Of a DNA stretch of 64,000 bases, positions 52,831 through 61,979 are shown piece after piece; position 1 is the first letter of the stretch; each line of letters starts with the position of its first letter. Under the pieces are notes generated by a model, which saw nothing but the letters and a program-made list of their open reading frames with translations, did not search any database and was not told the DNA's origin. This DNA is from CAZHFW01 sp964531675 (GTDB lineage: Bacteria; Planctomycetota; Phycisphaerae; Phycisphaerales; UBA1924). The stretch covers positions 10,864-74,863 of the forward strand of contig CAZHFW010000020.1 in NCBI GenBank assembly GCA_964531675.1. The letters are read 5' to 3'. The position numbers were made by a program, and so were the translations under genes.

Positions 52831-55820
52831 GGCGTCCCGGAAGCTCCCTTGGGCGTGGCGTCCTTGGCCGGCTCGGCCTTGGGCAGCGCCGCGGGCGCGC
52901 CGGGCTCGACGCGCTCGGAGTATCGGCGGAAGACGCGCCGGATCAGGTCGCTGTGACGACCGGGCACGGTCTGCTGCTCAATGGCTTTCTCCGCGCCCGC
53001 CGCGGCCTGACGGAACTGCTCATCCATCGCGCGACGCGAGGTGGCGGCACCTCCAGGAGAGTTCGGATCAAACCACTTGGCGATCACACGCTCGCCCGAA
53101 GGCGTCTGCTGGCGGGCATCCACCACGTCCGTCGCGCTGCGTGCCGCGGGAGGCGGCGCGTCGAGCCTGGGCGCTACGCCCGGGCCGTTCATGCCGTTGC
53201 CAGCCAAACCCGAGCCCTGCCCATCACCGCCCGCGTTCTTGCGCTCGGGCTGGTTCGACTGATCGGGCTTCTGACCATGCTGCTGCGCCAATCGCTGGGC
53301 CAGCTCCTGGAGCTTTTGGCGTTCCTCGGGAGACGCGTTCTTGAGAATCTCTTCGGCCTGCTTGCGAAGCTCCCGCGCGTCCTGCATCTGACGATCGGCC
53401 TGCTTCTGCAGATCGCCCGCGTTCTTCAGAGCCTCTTCTAATGCCTTGATCGCGTCCTCCGCGCTTGGATTGCGGCCCGGCTGGCCCTGCGAATCGCCGG
53501 GTTGACCCTTCTCTCCAGCGCCCCGCGTCTGCGGACTGTCAGGCTTGCCCGGCGCGGGCTGTGATTGACCGGACTGCTCCGCGCCCCTGCTCTGATCGGA
53601 CTGCGCCGGACCGGATGGTGTTCCCGCGGGGGTCTTGTCACCCTTGGGCTGGTCGCTCTTTGCACGATCGCCAGCGGGCTTGTCACCCGGGGGCGGATTC
53701 TGCTTGCCAGCATCGCCCTGCTGCGAGCCCGGGGATTGCGCGCCAGGCGTCGGCAGACCGGGCGTGGGCATGTTCGGTGCTGCACCGCCAGGCGTGGACT
53801 GGTTCTGCTGGTCTTTCGCGCCGCCCGCGGGCCGCTGCTGCGGTTCTTGCGTCTGGCCTTGACCTTGAGGCTGGCTGCTCGGCCCCTGAGACTGGTTGTT
53901 CTGCGGCGGAGATTTCTGATCGGGCTTGGATGCGTCGGAACTGGGCTTGCCTTCGGATGCGGGCTTCGGCTCCGATCCCGGCTGCTGCGGCGTCGATGAT
54001 GGCTTCTGATCAGGCGAGGCGCCGTCACGCTTGCTCGCGTCAGGCTTGGCGTTCGGATCAGGCTTGGAGGCTGCGCTGTTCTTCTGATCACCAGCGCCGC
54101 TTGGCTGCTTCTGATCGGCCGCGCTTCCCGAACTCGCGGGCTGGGACTGGCTCTGCTGGCCTGATGGGCTCTGCTGGCCTGATGGGCTCTGCTGGCCTGA
54201 CGGGCTCTGCTCGCCCTTTTGGCCGGGAGTCTGGCTGCCTTGCTTGTTGTTGTCTTTCGGATCGGAGCCCGAGGGTGAGCCCTGACCAGACTGTTCTTTC
54301 CCGTTCTGGCTTGGCTGGCCGTCCTTGGGCTGGTCCTTGCCCGACTGGCCTGACGTGTTCTGGTCGCCCGACTTGTTCTGATCGCCCTTGGCGTTCTGGT
54401 CCGCTGGCGACGGCGAGTCGCTCCCCGGCGCAGGCTTGCCGCCGCTCGGCTGCGACTTGGGGTCGTTCTTGCTGTCGCTCTTGGCGTCGTTTTTGGGCTG
54501 ACTCGAAGGCGGACGCTCAGCCTGTCCATCCTTGCCCTGCTCGGGCTTGGCCTCCGTGCCTGAGGGCGCTGCGCTCGGCGGCGTGCTCGGCGCCTTCTGG
54601 TCCTTTCCTCGCTCGCTCTCTCGAAGCTTCTCGCTCGCGCCGCGCAGCGCCTCGCGCAGGCGATCGATCGGGCTGGATCCCGCAGGTGGCGGCGTGCTGT
54701 CTGTCGGACGCTCCGTCGGGTTCTCGCCCGCGCCGCTGGGAGGCGCAGCATCAGGCGATCCGCCGGGAGCTTCGCTGTTCTTCTCCCGCTCGCTGCGGGC
54801 ACGCTCAGCTGCCGCTTTGGCCTGGGCCGCCTGCTCCTCCATCCTGCGGGCGATCTCGTCAAGCTCCTGCGCCACCTTCTGGCGCTCCAGAGGGCTCATC
54901 TGCTTGAGGTTCTCACGCAGTGCCGCGGCGGCCTTGGCTGCAGCCTCCGCGTCGGCCTGCCCGAGCGCTTTGCCAAGCTCGGTGCCGGGCTCCTCGGGCG
55001 CAGACTTCCCGAGCAGCTTGCGCACATCGTCGGAAGCCTGCTGGAGCTTCTCCGCCTTGGCCTCGACGCGGTCGGCTTCCTGGTTCACCGCCTCCGCGGC
55101 CTTGCTGATCGTCTGGGCCGCGTCGGCTTTCCCGTCCGCGAGCTCGCGTTCGAGTTCTTCCAGCGACTTGAGGTCGGGCGCTTGTTCGCCAGCCTTGGCA
55201 CGCACCGCTTCCAGCGCCCGCTTGGCCTGCTCGACCGATTGGGCCGCGTCCCGTACCGCAGCACGGACCACCGGCTCTGTCTTTGGCGTGTTGAACGAGG
55301 GCACAAAGGTCGCGCCCACGCAAGCGCCGATCGCCAGCACGAGCCAGGCCCATTCTGCGCCGCGAGGTTTCACCGGCACGAGCTTGTGCAGGTCCACCCG
55401 TGCCGCCGCCTGCTCCGCATCGTCCACGATCGTGCGCACAAAGGCGTCCGAACCCGCGACCTCCGAGAGCTCCAGCGCCGAACCGAGCGTGTCCTTCAGC
55501 CCGGCCCGCCCGTCCAGTTCGCGTGCAGCCCGCCGCGGCGACCACGCCCGTCGCATCGCCAGAACCGTCGCCACACCAAGACCCGCAAGGCCCCCACCGA
55601 CGGCCAAGGGCGTCACGGGCAAGTCCGCGCCGAACGCCCGACCCGCCGCGGTGACCAAGGCCGCCACACCGACGCCGGCGGAAACGGACCACGGCGTCAG
55701 GTTGAGCAGCTGATCGCGCAGCGCCCTGCGCGAGGCTTCTCGGACCGCCTGCGTCGTTCTCGGGAGGGGTGTTCCCACGCCAGATGGTACGAACGCGCCG
55801 GGCAAACGTTCCCCATACAC
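52827..55820 (-). CDS. Very large membrane protein with disordered Gln/Ser/Pro/Gly/Lys region
   Basis: 997 residues. Three N-terminal membrane helices (about 43-60, 68-88, 152-175), with a soluble alpha-helical segment between the second and third. Then comes a coiled coil (about 190-345, Glu/Ala/Lys-rich). About 450 residues follow (345-800) of low-complexity sequence dominated by Gln, Ser, Pro, Gly, Lys, Asp and Asn, including tandem SPSGQQ. A second short coiled coil (about 800-870) and a C-terminal globular part end it. This plan recalls the DUF4175 family of other phyla (inference). The start is a GTG at 55820; a later GTG is possible. Translationally coupled to the VWA gene. Confidence 0.7.
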   Translation of the reverse strand: MYGERLPGAFVPSGVGTPLPRTTQAVREASRRALRDQLLNLTPWSVSAGVGVAALVTAAGRAFGADLPVTPLAVGGGLAGLGVATVLAMRRAWSPRRAARELDGRAGLKDTLGSALELSEVAGSDAFVRTIVDDAEQAAARVDLHKLVPVKPRGAEWAWLVLAIGACVGATFVPSFNTPKTEPVVRAAVRDAAQSVEQAKRALEAVRAKAGEQAPDLKSLEELERELADGKADAAQTISKAAEAVNQEADRVEAKAEKLQQASDDVRKLLGKSAPEEPGTELGKALGQADAEAAAKAAAALRENLKQMSPLERQKVAQELDEIARRMEEQAAQAKAAAERARSEREKNSEAPGGSPDAAPPSGAGENPTERPTDSTPPPAGSSPIDRLREALRGASEKLRESERGKDQKAPSTPPSAAPSGTEAKPEQGKDGQAERPPSSQPKNDAKSDSKNDPKSQPSGGKPAPGSDSPSPADQNAKGDQNKSGDQNTSGQSGKDQPKDGQPSQNGKEQSGQGSPSGSDPKDNNKQGSQTPGQKGEQSPSGQQSPSGQQSPSGQQSQSQPASSGSAADQKQPSGAGDQKNSAASKPDPNAKPDASKRDGASPDQKPSSTPQQPGSEPKPASEGKPSSDASKPDQKSPPQNNQSQGPSSQPQGQGQTQEPQQRPAGGAKDQQNQSTPGGAAPNMPTPGLPTPGAQSPGSQQGDAGKQNPPPGDKPAGDRAKSDQPKGDKTPAGTPSGPAQSDQSRGAEQSGQSQPAPGKPDSPQTRGAGEKGQPGDSQGQPGRNPSAEDAIKALEEALKNAGDLQKQADRQMQDARELRKQAEEILKNASPEERQKLQELAQRLAQQHGQKPDQSNQPERKNAGGDGQGSGLAGNGMNGPGVAPRLDAPPPAARSATDVVDARQQTPSGERVIAKWFDPNSPGGAATSRRAMDEQFRQAAAGAEKAIEQQTVPGRHSDLIRRVFRRYSERVEPGAPAALPKAEPAKDATPKGASGTP
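54149..54210. repeat. 18-bp tandem repeat, 3.4 copies, inside the disordered-protein gene
   Basis: Unit GGCTCTGCTGGCCTGATG: copies 1 and 2 are identical, copy 3 has one mismatch, copy 4 is cut after 8 bases. It encodes SPSGQQ on the minus strand. Likely a site of length variation by slippage. Confidence 0.9.
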
Positions 55821-55846
55821 CCCCGGATCGCTACCCTAGCCCCCGC

Positions 55847-56887
55847 ATGCAGATCGCCGACGCCCTTGCGCACCTGGTCGCTGGCGGCCGCCTCTCCGAG
55901 GATCAGGCCCACGACGTCTTCATGCACCTGCTGTCCGGGGCGAGCGACCCCGCTCAGATCGCGGCCTTGCTGGCGCTGATCCAGAGCCGGGGCGCGAGCA
56001 TCGACGAAATCGTCGGCGCGGCGCGGGTCATGCGCTCCGCGGTCGTCCGCGTCCCCACCCCCGCCGGCGCGACCATCATCGACACCTGCGGCACGGGCGG
56101 AACGCCCAAGACCTTCAACATCTCCACCATCGCCGCCATCGTCGTCGCTGCGGCGGGGCGGGGCCTCTCCCCCACCCTCGCGGTCGCCAAGCACGGCAAT
56201 CGGTCGCGCTCGGGGCGCGGTTCCGCCGAGGTCCTGGCGGGCCTTGGGGTCAATGTCGACGCCTCGCCCCAGACCGAAGCCTCGTGCCTGTCTCAGGCGG
56301 GCGTCTGCTTCTGCTTCGCGATCCACCACCATCCCGCCATGAAGCACGCTGCGGCCCCGCGCCGGGCCCTGGGCTTCCCCACGATCTTCAACGTCCTGGG
56401 CCCGCTCACCAATCCCGCGGGGGCCGACCGGCAGCTCATCGGCGTCTACCGCCCCGAGCTGGTCGAGAAGGTCGCGCAGGCCCTGGCCAGGCTCGGCGCG
56501 CGCCGGGCCATGGTCGTGCATGGTTCGGATGGCCTGGACGAGATCACCACCACGGGATCGACACTCATCGCCCACGTTGAGCACGGAGCGGCGGGGACCA
56601 CGGTGCGCACCGAGACCCTGCATCCAGAATCGCTGGGATTGCGCCTGGCCAAGCCCGCGGATCTGATCGCGTCGGATCTTGACCACGCGGTCCGCATCGC
56701 ACGCGATGTGCTCGAAGGCAAGGTAGGCCCGGCGTCCGACATCGTCGCGTTGAATGCGGCGGCCGCTCTGGTCATCGGAGGCGCCGCCGATTCAATCGCC
56801 GAGGGCCTGGCGCTGGCCAAGCACACACTCGCCTCCGGCGCAGCGTCGGCGACGCTCGCGAAGCTGGTTTCCATCTCAAAGGCATGA
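55847..56887 (+). CDS. trpD: Anthranilate phosphoribosyltransferase
   Basis: Second step of tryptophan synthesis: anthranilate plus PRPP to phosphoribosylanthranilate. 346 residues. The PRPP-binding DTCGTGGTPKTFNIST is complete, followed by AVAKHGNRSRSGRGSAEVLAGLG, HHHPAMKHAAAPRRALGFPTIFNVLGPLTNP, and VVHGSDGLDEITTTG, all conserved. In most TrpD proteins the KHGNRS loop is followed by SS or VSS; here it reads RSGRG, a minor difference. The ATG at 55847 is the family start. No other trp gene is adjacent. Divergent from the disordered-protein gene with 26 bases between starts, so their promoters must overlap the coding ends. Confidence 0.94.
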   Translation: MQIADALAHLVAGGRLSEDQAHDVFMHLLSGASDPAQIAALLALIQSRGASIDEIVGAARVMRSAVVRVPTPAGATIIDTCGTGGTPKTFNISTIAAIVVAAAGRGLSPTLAVAKHGNRSRSGRGSAEVLAGLGVNVDASPQTEASCLSQAGVCFCFAIHHHPAMKHAAAPRRALGFPTIFNVLGPLTNPAGADRQLIGVYRPELVEKVAQALARLGARRAMVVHGSDGLDEITTTGSTLIAHVEHGAAGTTVRTETLHPESLGLRLAKPADLIASDLDHAVRIARDVLEGKVGPASDIVALNAAAALVIGGAADSIAEGLALAKHTLASGAASATLAKLVSISKA

Positions 56888-56906
56888 CCCGCGAAGTTCG
56901 CGGGTC
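56886..56906. other. 8-bp perfect hairpin between trpD and the convergent kinase gene
   Basis: GACCCGCG / CGCGGGTC with a 5-nt loop, overlapping the trpD stop. Symmetric, so it can act on both strands, but no T-run follows on either side. Possibly a terminator lacking a T-tail. Confidence 0.5.
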
Positions 56907-56939
56907 GGGCCTGGCACATGCGTTCCATTGAACTGGCGG

Positions 56940-59855
56940 TCAGTCGCCGCTCTCGCCCGAGAGCGTCTCGGCGATCTGCTTGACCACATCGGTCACGTGA
57001 TCGCGGCGCGCTTCGTCGAGCTTCTCCACCTCGGGAGAGACGACGGTGAACGCCAGCGCGGGCGGGGCGTCCTCCGGGGTCTTGGCGGCCTTCTGCTTCT
57101 TGGAGGAGTCGCGGATCGGGTCCTTGGCGAGCCTGATCCAGACCGCAGCATCGATCGAGGGCTCGGAGAGGAGCCACTTGGAGACGTTCTTGCGGGCCTT
57201 GTCGGAATCGGGCTCTTCGATGCCCCGGGCCGCCAGCAGTCTGGCGACCTTGTCGAGCTGTCCCGCGGCTTCGCCCTCGATGGCGGGATTGTGCGGGAAG
57301 TCGCCCACGAGCTTCACGCCCGTGTTGGCCACCGCAAGCAGAGCCTTGACGACCGCCTGCTCCTGCTCGGCGCTGAGGGGCTTGGGGATGTCGATCACGA
57401 CCAGCGCCGTCGAGTCCGCGACTTCCCAGACATCCTGAAACTGCGCTTCGATCGGGTACAGGGCCTTGTCCGCGCCCGACCGCTCACGCCAGAAGGCCAG
57501 GTCCGCGGGGCTCTGATCGTCCGCGGGCGCGGGCTCGGCCGGAAGGCTGGCGGCCGCGGTCGGCGGCTGGGACTTGGACTGCTCGATCTCCGCACGCATG
57601 GCCGCGATCTGCTTGTCCATCTCCGCGATCTGCTTGCGGAGCGTCTTGGAGGCGGTGGAGTTGCGGCGCTGTTCGTCGAGCTGTTCCTTGAGACCGTCAC
57701 GCGACTCCTCAAGAGACGCCAGCGCATCTTCCTTGCCCGCGGTGACCGCGGCCATCGCCTCGTGCACGGCGCTGGTCACGTGGTCCGCGATGACCGGCGG
57801 ATCGATGGTGATGTCCGAGGGGGTCACGCTGCCCGAAGCCGAAGACCAATCGACCGAGCGCGAGCGGATGGTGGTCGCCTTCCGCTCCGTGTGCGAGTTG
57901 GAGATCCAGGTCACGATGCCGATCATCGCGATTACCGCGATGATCACACCCTTGTTGGGCGAGTTGCGGAACTCGGCGGTGCCCCGACGACGGAAGTGCA
58001 GACGCTCGCGGGCAGCCTTCCGGCGGGCTTCCATGCGGGCGCGGGCCCGGGAGAGCTGTTCACGCGCCGAGACGCCGGGCGTGCGCGGGCCGGCGGACGC
58101 ACCGGGCGGCGTGTTGACCCCAACGCGACGGAGACGTTCACCGGCCTGGCGCAGCGCCTCGCTCGCGGAGCCGAGCGCGCCCACCGCAACGTTCTGCGCG
58201 TAGCGCCCGAACTCCTCGGGCTTGGGAGGCCAGGGAGGCGGAGCCTGCCCGCCGCCGAAGCCAAAGCCCGCGTGCGGCGCCGTCGGAGACTCATGCCCAG
58301 CGTGCTCAACCTCATGACGACCGGTCCACCAGTTGGTGACGCGGATACGCGGACGACCAACGCCCGCGACGCCTCCCGCGACCGCGCCCACGCCAGCAGC
58401 GCCGAAGCCGCCAAAGCCCGCCTGAGGACCGGCCTGGGGCCCAGCCTGACCGGGATTGAACGGAGCCTGACCGGGCCTGGGAGCGTTGGCCGCAGCGCCA
58501 GCCGCGGCGGCCTGACCGACCATGGGGTCGATCGGAGGCTGGATCGGGGTGTCGTCCAGTCCGATGCGCATGCTCGGGAGCATCGCGGGTGTGACCGCGA
58601 ACGGATCGGGCGCGTTGCGCACCGTCTCCAGATCCAGGAGCATCTGGGCGGAGCTGGGGTAGCGCTTGTCGTAGTCGGTCATGGCCCGACGGATGATCCA
58701 CCGGATCGCCTCGGGGCATGGCTTGGTGATCTGCGAGAGCGCGCCGTGCGCGGGGAAGGAGTTCTCGATCATCGCGTAGAGCACCGCGCCCGCGGCGAAG
58801 ATGTCGAACTTGGCGCCCTCGACCTCGTGGACCTTCACGCCGCGGAGGGCCATGCGGACCATCTCCGGATCACGGAAGTACTCCGTGCCGTGGGTCGTGA
58901 GCGTCATCGAGCTCGAGAGGTGGGTGAGCAGTCCGAAGTCGACCAGGTGCGCGTGCTCGGCGTCGACGATGATGTTGTCGGGCTTGACGTCCTTGTGCCA
59001 GAGACCGCCCCGGTGGTAGGCGTCCAGGGTCCGCAGCAGATCAGACGCGTAGCCCATCGCGGAGCGCAGGCCCTGCTGACCCAGGCCCATGTTGCCCGCG
59101 GCGGCGTGCAGCTGCTGCATCACCATCGAGAGCGACTGCCCGGGCACATAGCGCATCACGTAGTAGAAGCGCTCGTTGGTCATCTCGTGGTCGAGCACGA
59201 GACCCATCTTCTTGGCTGCCTCCAGCGCCCGGCTCTCGCGGACGATCTGCGGCAGGCTGCTCCCATCGCCGAGCGAGAAGGCCTTGATCACAACCTGGCC
59301 CACGCCGAACTGACCGGCGCGCTCGAAGCCCGCCCGCTTGATCGCGTCGGGATTCGCAACATAAAGCTTGCCTCCCGAACCGCCCCCGGGGAGCGAGCCC
59401 ACGATCTGATAGCCATCGAACTGTCCGGCCCGCTTGCTCGGCTTGTCCGCGCCGGGCGCCGCGGCCATGGCCTGCGGCACGCGCTGCTCGATGCCTTCGA
59501 CAACCCCGCCAAGACCGATGAGCCGGAGCGGGTGACCGACCAGCACGCGGTAGAGGCACGCCAGGATGGTCTTGCCTTCACCCTGGAGCGAACGACCGAA
59601 GTGGCTCGCGGCGCTCCAGCGGCCGATGAGCACGTTTCCGAGGATGAGTGGGATGAAGAAGATCGACGTGATCAGCGCGCCAACGAACCAGAGCAGGTCG
59701 CGCAGCGTTCCGAAGATGTACGAGAAGATGTGCTTGATCAACCAGGCGATCCCCTTGCCGATCGGGACGATGAGGTACAGCAGGACGACCACGCCGATGA
59801 TCACGGCCGCGACCGAGAGCACAATCGCCAGGATGGCCGGAACGCCGTTGTTCAT
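56940..59855 (-). CDS. Transmembrane Ser/Thr protein kinase
   Basis: 971 residues. Two N-terminal membrane helices (about 8-30, 55-80). A Hanks-type kinase domain follows (about 145-420): a Gly-rich loop GSLPGGGSGGKLYVA, VVIK Lys, catalytic loop GLWHKDVKPDN (HKD instead of HRD), DFG, and a TEYFRDPE activation segment. A Gly/Ala/Pro-rich linker is followed by a third membrane helix (about 640-660). The C-terminal part is a coiled coil and a roughly 200-residue domain without known homologs. Preceded by an ECF sigma factor 60 bases upstream on the same strand. In planctomycetes such kinases are encoded next to ECF sigma factors and are thought to control them. Confidence 0.88.
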   Translation of the reverse strand: MNNGVPAILAIVLSVAAVIIGVVVLLYLIVPIGKGIAWLIKHIFSYIFGTLRDLLWFVGALITSIFFIPLILGNVLIGRWSAASHFGRSLQGEGKTILACLYRVLVGHPLRLIGLGGVVEGIEQRVPQAMAAAPGADKPSKRAGQFDGYQIVGSLPGGGSGGKLYVANPDAIKRAGFERAGQFGVGQVVIKAFSLGDGSSLPQIVRESRALEAAKKMGLVLDHEMTNERFYYVMRYVPGQSLSMVMQQLHAAAGNMGLGQQGLRSAMGYASDLLRTLDAYHRGGLWHKDVKPDNIIVDAEHAHLVDFGLLTHLSSSMTLTTHGTEYFRDPEMVRMALRGVKVHEVEGAKFDIFAAGAVLYAMIENSFPAHGALSQITKPCPEAIRWIIRRAMTDYDKRYPSSAQMLLDLETVRNAPDPFAVTPAMLPSMRIGLDDTPIQPPIDPMVGQAAAAGAAANAPRPGQAPFNPGQAGPQAGPQAGFGGFGAAGVGAVAGGVAGVGRPRIRVTNWWTGRHEVEHAGHESPTAPHAGFGFGGGQAPPPWPPKPEEFGRYAQNVAVGALGSASEALRQAGERLRRVGVNTPPGASAGPRTPGVSAREQLSRARARMEARRKAARERLHFRRRGTAEFRNSPNKGVIIAVIAMIGIVTWISNSHTERKATTIRSRSVDWSSASGSVTPSDITIDPPVIADHVTSAVHEAMAAVTAGKEDALASLEESRDGLKEQLDEQRRNSTASKTLRKQIAEMDKQIAAMRAEIEQSKSQPPTAAASLPAEPAPADDQSPADLAFWRERSGADKALYPIEAQFQDVWEVADSTALVVIDIPKPLSAEQEQAVVKALLAVANTGVKLVGDFPHNPAIEGEAAGQLDKVARLLAARGIEEPDSDKARKNVSKWLLSEPSIDAAVWIRLAKDPIRDSSKKQKAAKTPEDAPPALAFTVVSPEVEKLDEARRDHVTDVVKQIAETLSGESGD

Positions 59856-59915
59856 GACCTTCTCGCATCCCGGGGAGCTTTCCCCGAACCGAGCCCCGCG
59901 GGTTGATCCAGAGGC

Positions 59916-60695
59916 TTACTGCAGCCGCTGCGCCTGATCGAGCTTTCTGAGCTCGAGCTGGCGGTGATAGATCTCGGCGATCGCCTCGTCGAACATCGCG
60001 TCCGCCTGGGCGTCGCCCCCCGCTCCTTCGGATGCTGTGTTCGGATTCAGGTTGATCCCGTTTCGGGCCGCCTCCTCGCGTTCCTCCTGGGTGAAGGAAT
60101 AGGTCGCGATGACGTCCACGAGCCGTTGCCTCAGGGCTTCGCGGACCTTGGCCAGGCGCCGGCTGATGGTCGGCTCGCTGGTCCCCAGGGCTGCGGCGAC
60201 GTCCTTGCCCGACTTGCCGTCCAGGACGCGCATCCGGTAGATCGAGAAGTCCATGAAATCGCACTGCTTCTCGACGAGCTTGATGGCCGCCTCGACCTTG
60301 GCATGGAAGACCGCGGCCTCGTACTGCTCGTCCACACCCGGGCCCCGCCCCGCGGCCATCCAGCTCTCATCGAGCTCGGTCGCCCGCTTGTTCCCGCCGC
60401 GTTTCTGGGCCTGGCGACGGTCCATCTCGTCACCCAGGACGTGCTTGGCGATCGCCAGAAGCCAGGTGGAGAATCGGGCCCCGCGGGCCGGGTCATAACG
60501 ATCGATGGACTCGGAGAGGGCGGTGAGGGTCTCCTGGGAGAGATCCTGGACCGTCTGCGAGCCGATGCGGCCTTTGCCCCACTTCATGAGCTGGGCGCGC
60601 ACGACCGGGCCGAAGGTCTCCCAAAGCTCGAACCACGCCCCCTGGTCGTTGGATTTGAGTCGCGCGATGAAGTTGGTGGTCAGATTCGAGAGCAT
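59916..60695 (-). CDS. ECF-type RNA polymerase sigma factor
   Basis: 259 residues. Region 2: IARLKSNDQGAWFELWETF and the DLSQETLTALSES / RGARFSTWLLAIAKHVLGDE segment that binds core polymerase and the -10 element. Region 4: a helix-turn-helix with MRVLDGKSGKDVAAALGTSEPTISRRLAKVREAL. An extra C-terminal tail of about 50 residues, acidic and partly helical, goes beyond a minimal ECF factor. It is not followed by an anti-sigma gene; instead a transmembrane Ser/Thr kinase comes next, a pairing typical of planctomycetes. The ATG at 60695 fits the family; the frame stays open to a GTG at 60776. Confidence 0.88.
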   Translation of the reverse strand: MLSNLTTNFIARLKSNDQGAWFELWETFGPVVRAQLMKWGKGRIGSQTVQDLSQETLTALSESIDRYDPARGARFSTWLLAIAKHVLGDEMDRRQAQKRGGNKRATELDESWMAAGRGPGVDEQYEAAVFHAKVEAAIKLVEKQCDFMDFSIYRMRVLDGKSGKDVAAALGTSEPTISRRLAKVREALRQRLVDVIATYSFTQEEREEAARNGINLNPNTASEGAGGDAQADAMFDEAIAEIYHRQLELRKLDQAQRLQ

Positions 60696-60958
60696 CGCGA
60701 CCGTGATCCCCGTTCCCCACCACGCCGGGTGGCCCTGGAGCGATTCTTGGGGGATCGGAGCGTCCGATTCCCCCACTCCCGCCCTTTATCCTAACCCCAT
60801 CACCCGGGGATCGCCCTCATTTCCGCACGACGCCTTCTTGAACTTTTCCTGAAATCCCCCGATCGGCTTCCCCAAGCACTCCAGCAGAACGCACACGCCC
60901 GACCGTCCGGCTTGGATACGCCGGCTCCGGCCAAGGCTTCTTGCGAGGAGTTTTTCCC

Positions 60959-61957
60959 ATGGTGGGCAGCAAGCTGATCGTCCGTTCGCTCGTCGTCGCG
61001 GGCGCCTTGGGCGGCACCGCTCTGGTCATCGCCGGCCCGGAACGCCTGGGCGCGATCGGCAACCAGACCCGTGACTCCATCAACGCCGTCATCGACCGTC
61101 ACATCGAGGATCCGGTCGCGCTGCGGTCGCAGCTCCGGTCGCTCCAGGAGCAGTACCCGGTCAAGATCGCCGAAGTTCGCGGCGACCTGGCCGAGCTCCA
61201 GGCGCAATCGGCCCAGCTCAACCGCGAGCTGGAAGTCTCCCAGCGCGTCGTCGCGCTGGCCGACTCGGACCTGGGCTCGCTCCAGGCCCTCATCGGCAAA
61301 GCCGAGACGACCCAGACCATCATGCCCGCCAGCGCGGGCGGGCTCCAGCCGGTCGTGCAGATCGTCTTCGCCAACGAGACGCTCAACCTGACCGACGCGT
61401 ACGCCAAGGCCAACCACATCCGCGAGGTCAAGGAGACCTACGCCGCAAGGCAGGCCGACATCGAGCGCGATCAGGGTTACCTCTCCCAGCAGGAGCAGCG
61501 GATGACCGACCTGCTGGCGCAGCTCGAGCGTGAGCAGACCGAGTTCCAGACGCAGATCTTCGCGCTGGACCGCCAGATCGACGCGATCGCGCGGAACAGC
61601 CGCATGATCGACGTCATGGAGAAGCGTCAGGCCTCCATCGAAGAGCACTCTCGCTACAAGGCCCACTCGCTCGACCAGCTCACCGGCCGCCTGGCCGACA
61701 TGCGGGCCAAGCAGGAAGCCCAGCTCCAGTCGCTCGGCAAGAGCCAGACGACGCAGAGCTACGAGAGCCGCGCCAAGTATGACCTGGACGCCAAGGGCCA
61801 GTACCACAACAACCTCAACAAGGCCGATCAGACCTCGGTGAAGATCAAGCCCCCGGTGATCAAGATCACCCCGGACTCGCCCGAGCCGATGACCGCTCCC
61901 AAGCCCGCCTCGACCTCGGTCGACGCGACGCCGGTGAAGTACCGCGTCAACGGCTGA
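60959..61957 (+). CDS. Exported coiled-coil protein
   Basis: 332 residues. A single hydrophobic N-terminal segment (about 6-25) acts as signal or anchor. The rest is almost continuously helical and charged with heptad patterns (about 50-260; ALRSQLRSLQEQYPVKIAEV; QQEQRMTDLLAQLEREQTEF), followed by a disordered Pro/Thr-rich tail. GAGGAG lies 8 bases before the ATG. The gene is divergent from the ECF sigma factor with 263 bases between starts and could be its target or part of the same envelope module; this is inferred from position only. No family recognised. Intrinsic terminator follows. Confidence 0.75.
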   Translation: MVGSKLIVRSLVVAGALGGTALVIAGPERLGAIGNQTRDSINAVIDRHIEDPVALRSQLRSLQEQYPVKIAEVRGDLAELQAQSAQLNRELEVSQRVVALADSDLGSLQALIGKAETTQTIMPASAGGLQPVVQIVFANETLNLTDAYAKANHIREVKETYAARQADIERDQGYLSQQEQRMTDLLAQLEREQTEFQTQIFALDRQIDAIARNSRMIDVMEKRQASIEEHSRYKAHSLDQLTGRLADMRAKQEAQLQSLGKSQTTQSYESRAKYDLDAKGQYHNNLNKADQTSVKIKPPVIKITPDSPEPMTAPKPASTSVDATPVKYRVNG

Positions 61958-61979
61958 TCCGCCCGACACCGCACTCCCC

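Noticed and set aside
54149..54210. Possible CRISPR or iterons
   Set aside because: The repeat is in frame inside a coding region, with no spacers.
53465..54907. Two out-of-frame long ORFs in the disordered-protein gene
   Set aside because: Low-complexity GC-rich DNA stays open in several frames; only the frame with the membrane helices and coupled stop is convincing.
56754..59906. 1050-codon plus-strand frame across the Ser/Thr kinase
   Set aside because: Antisense to kinase motifs; no ribosome site and biased composition.
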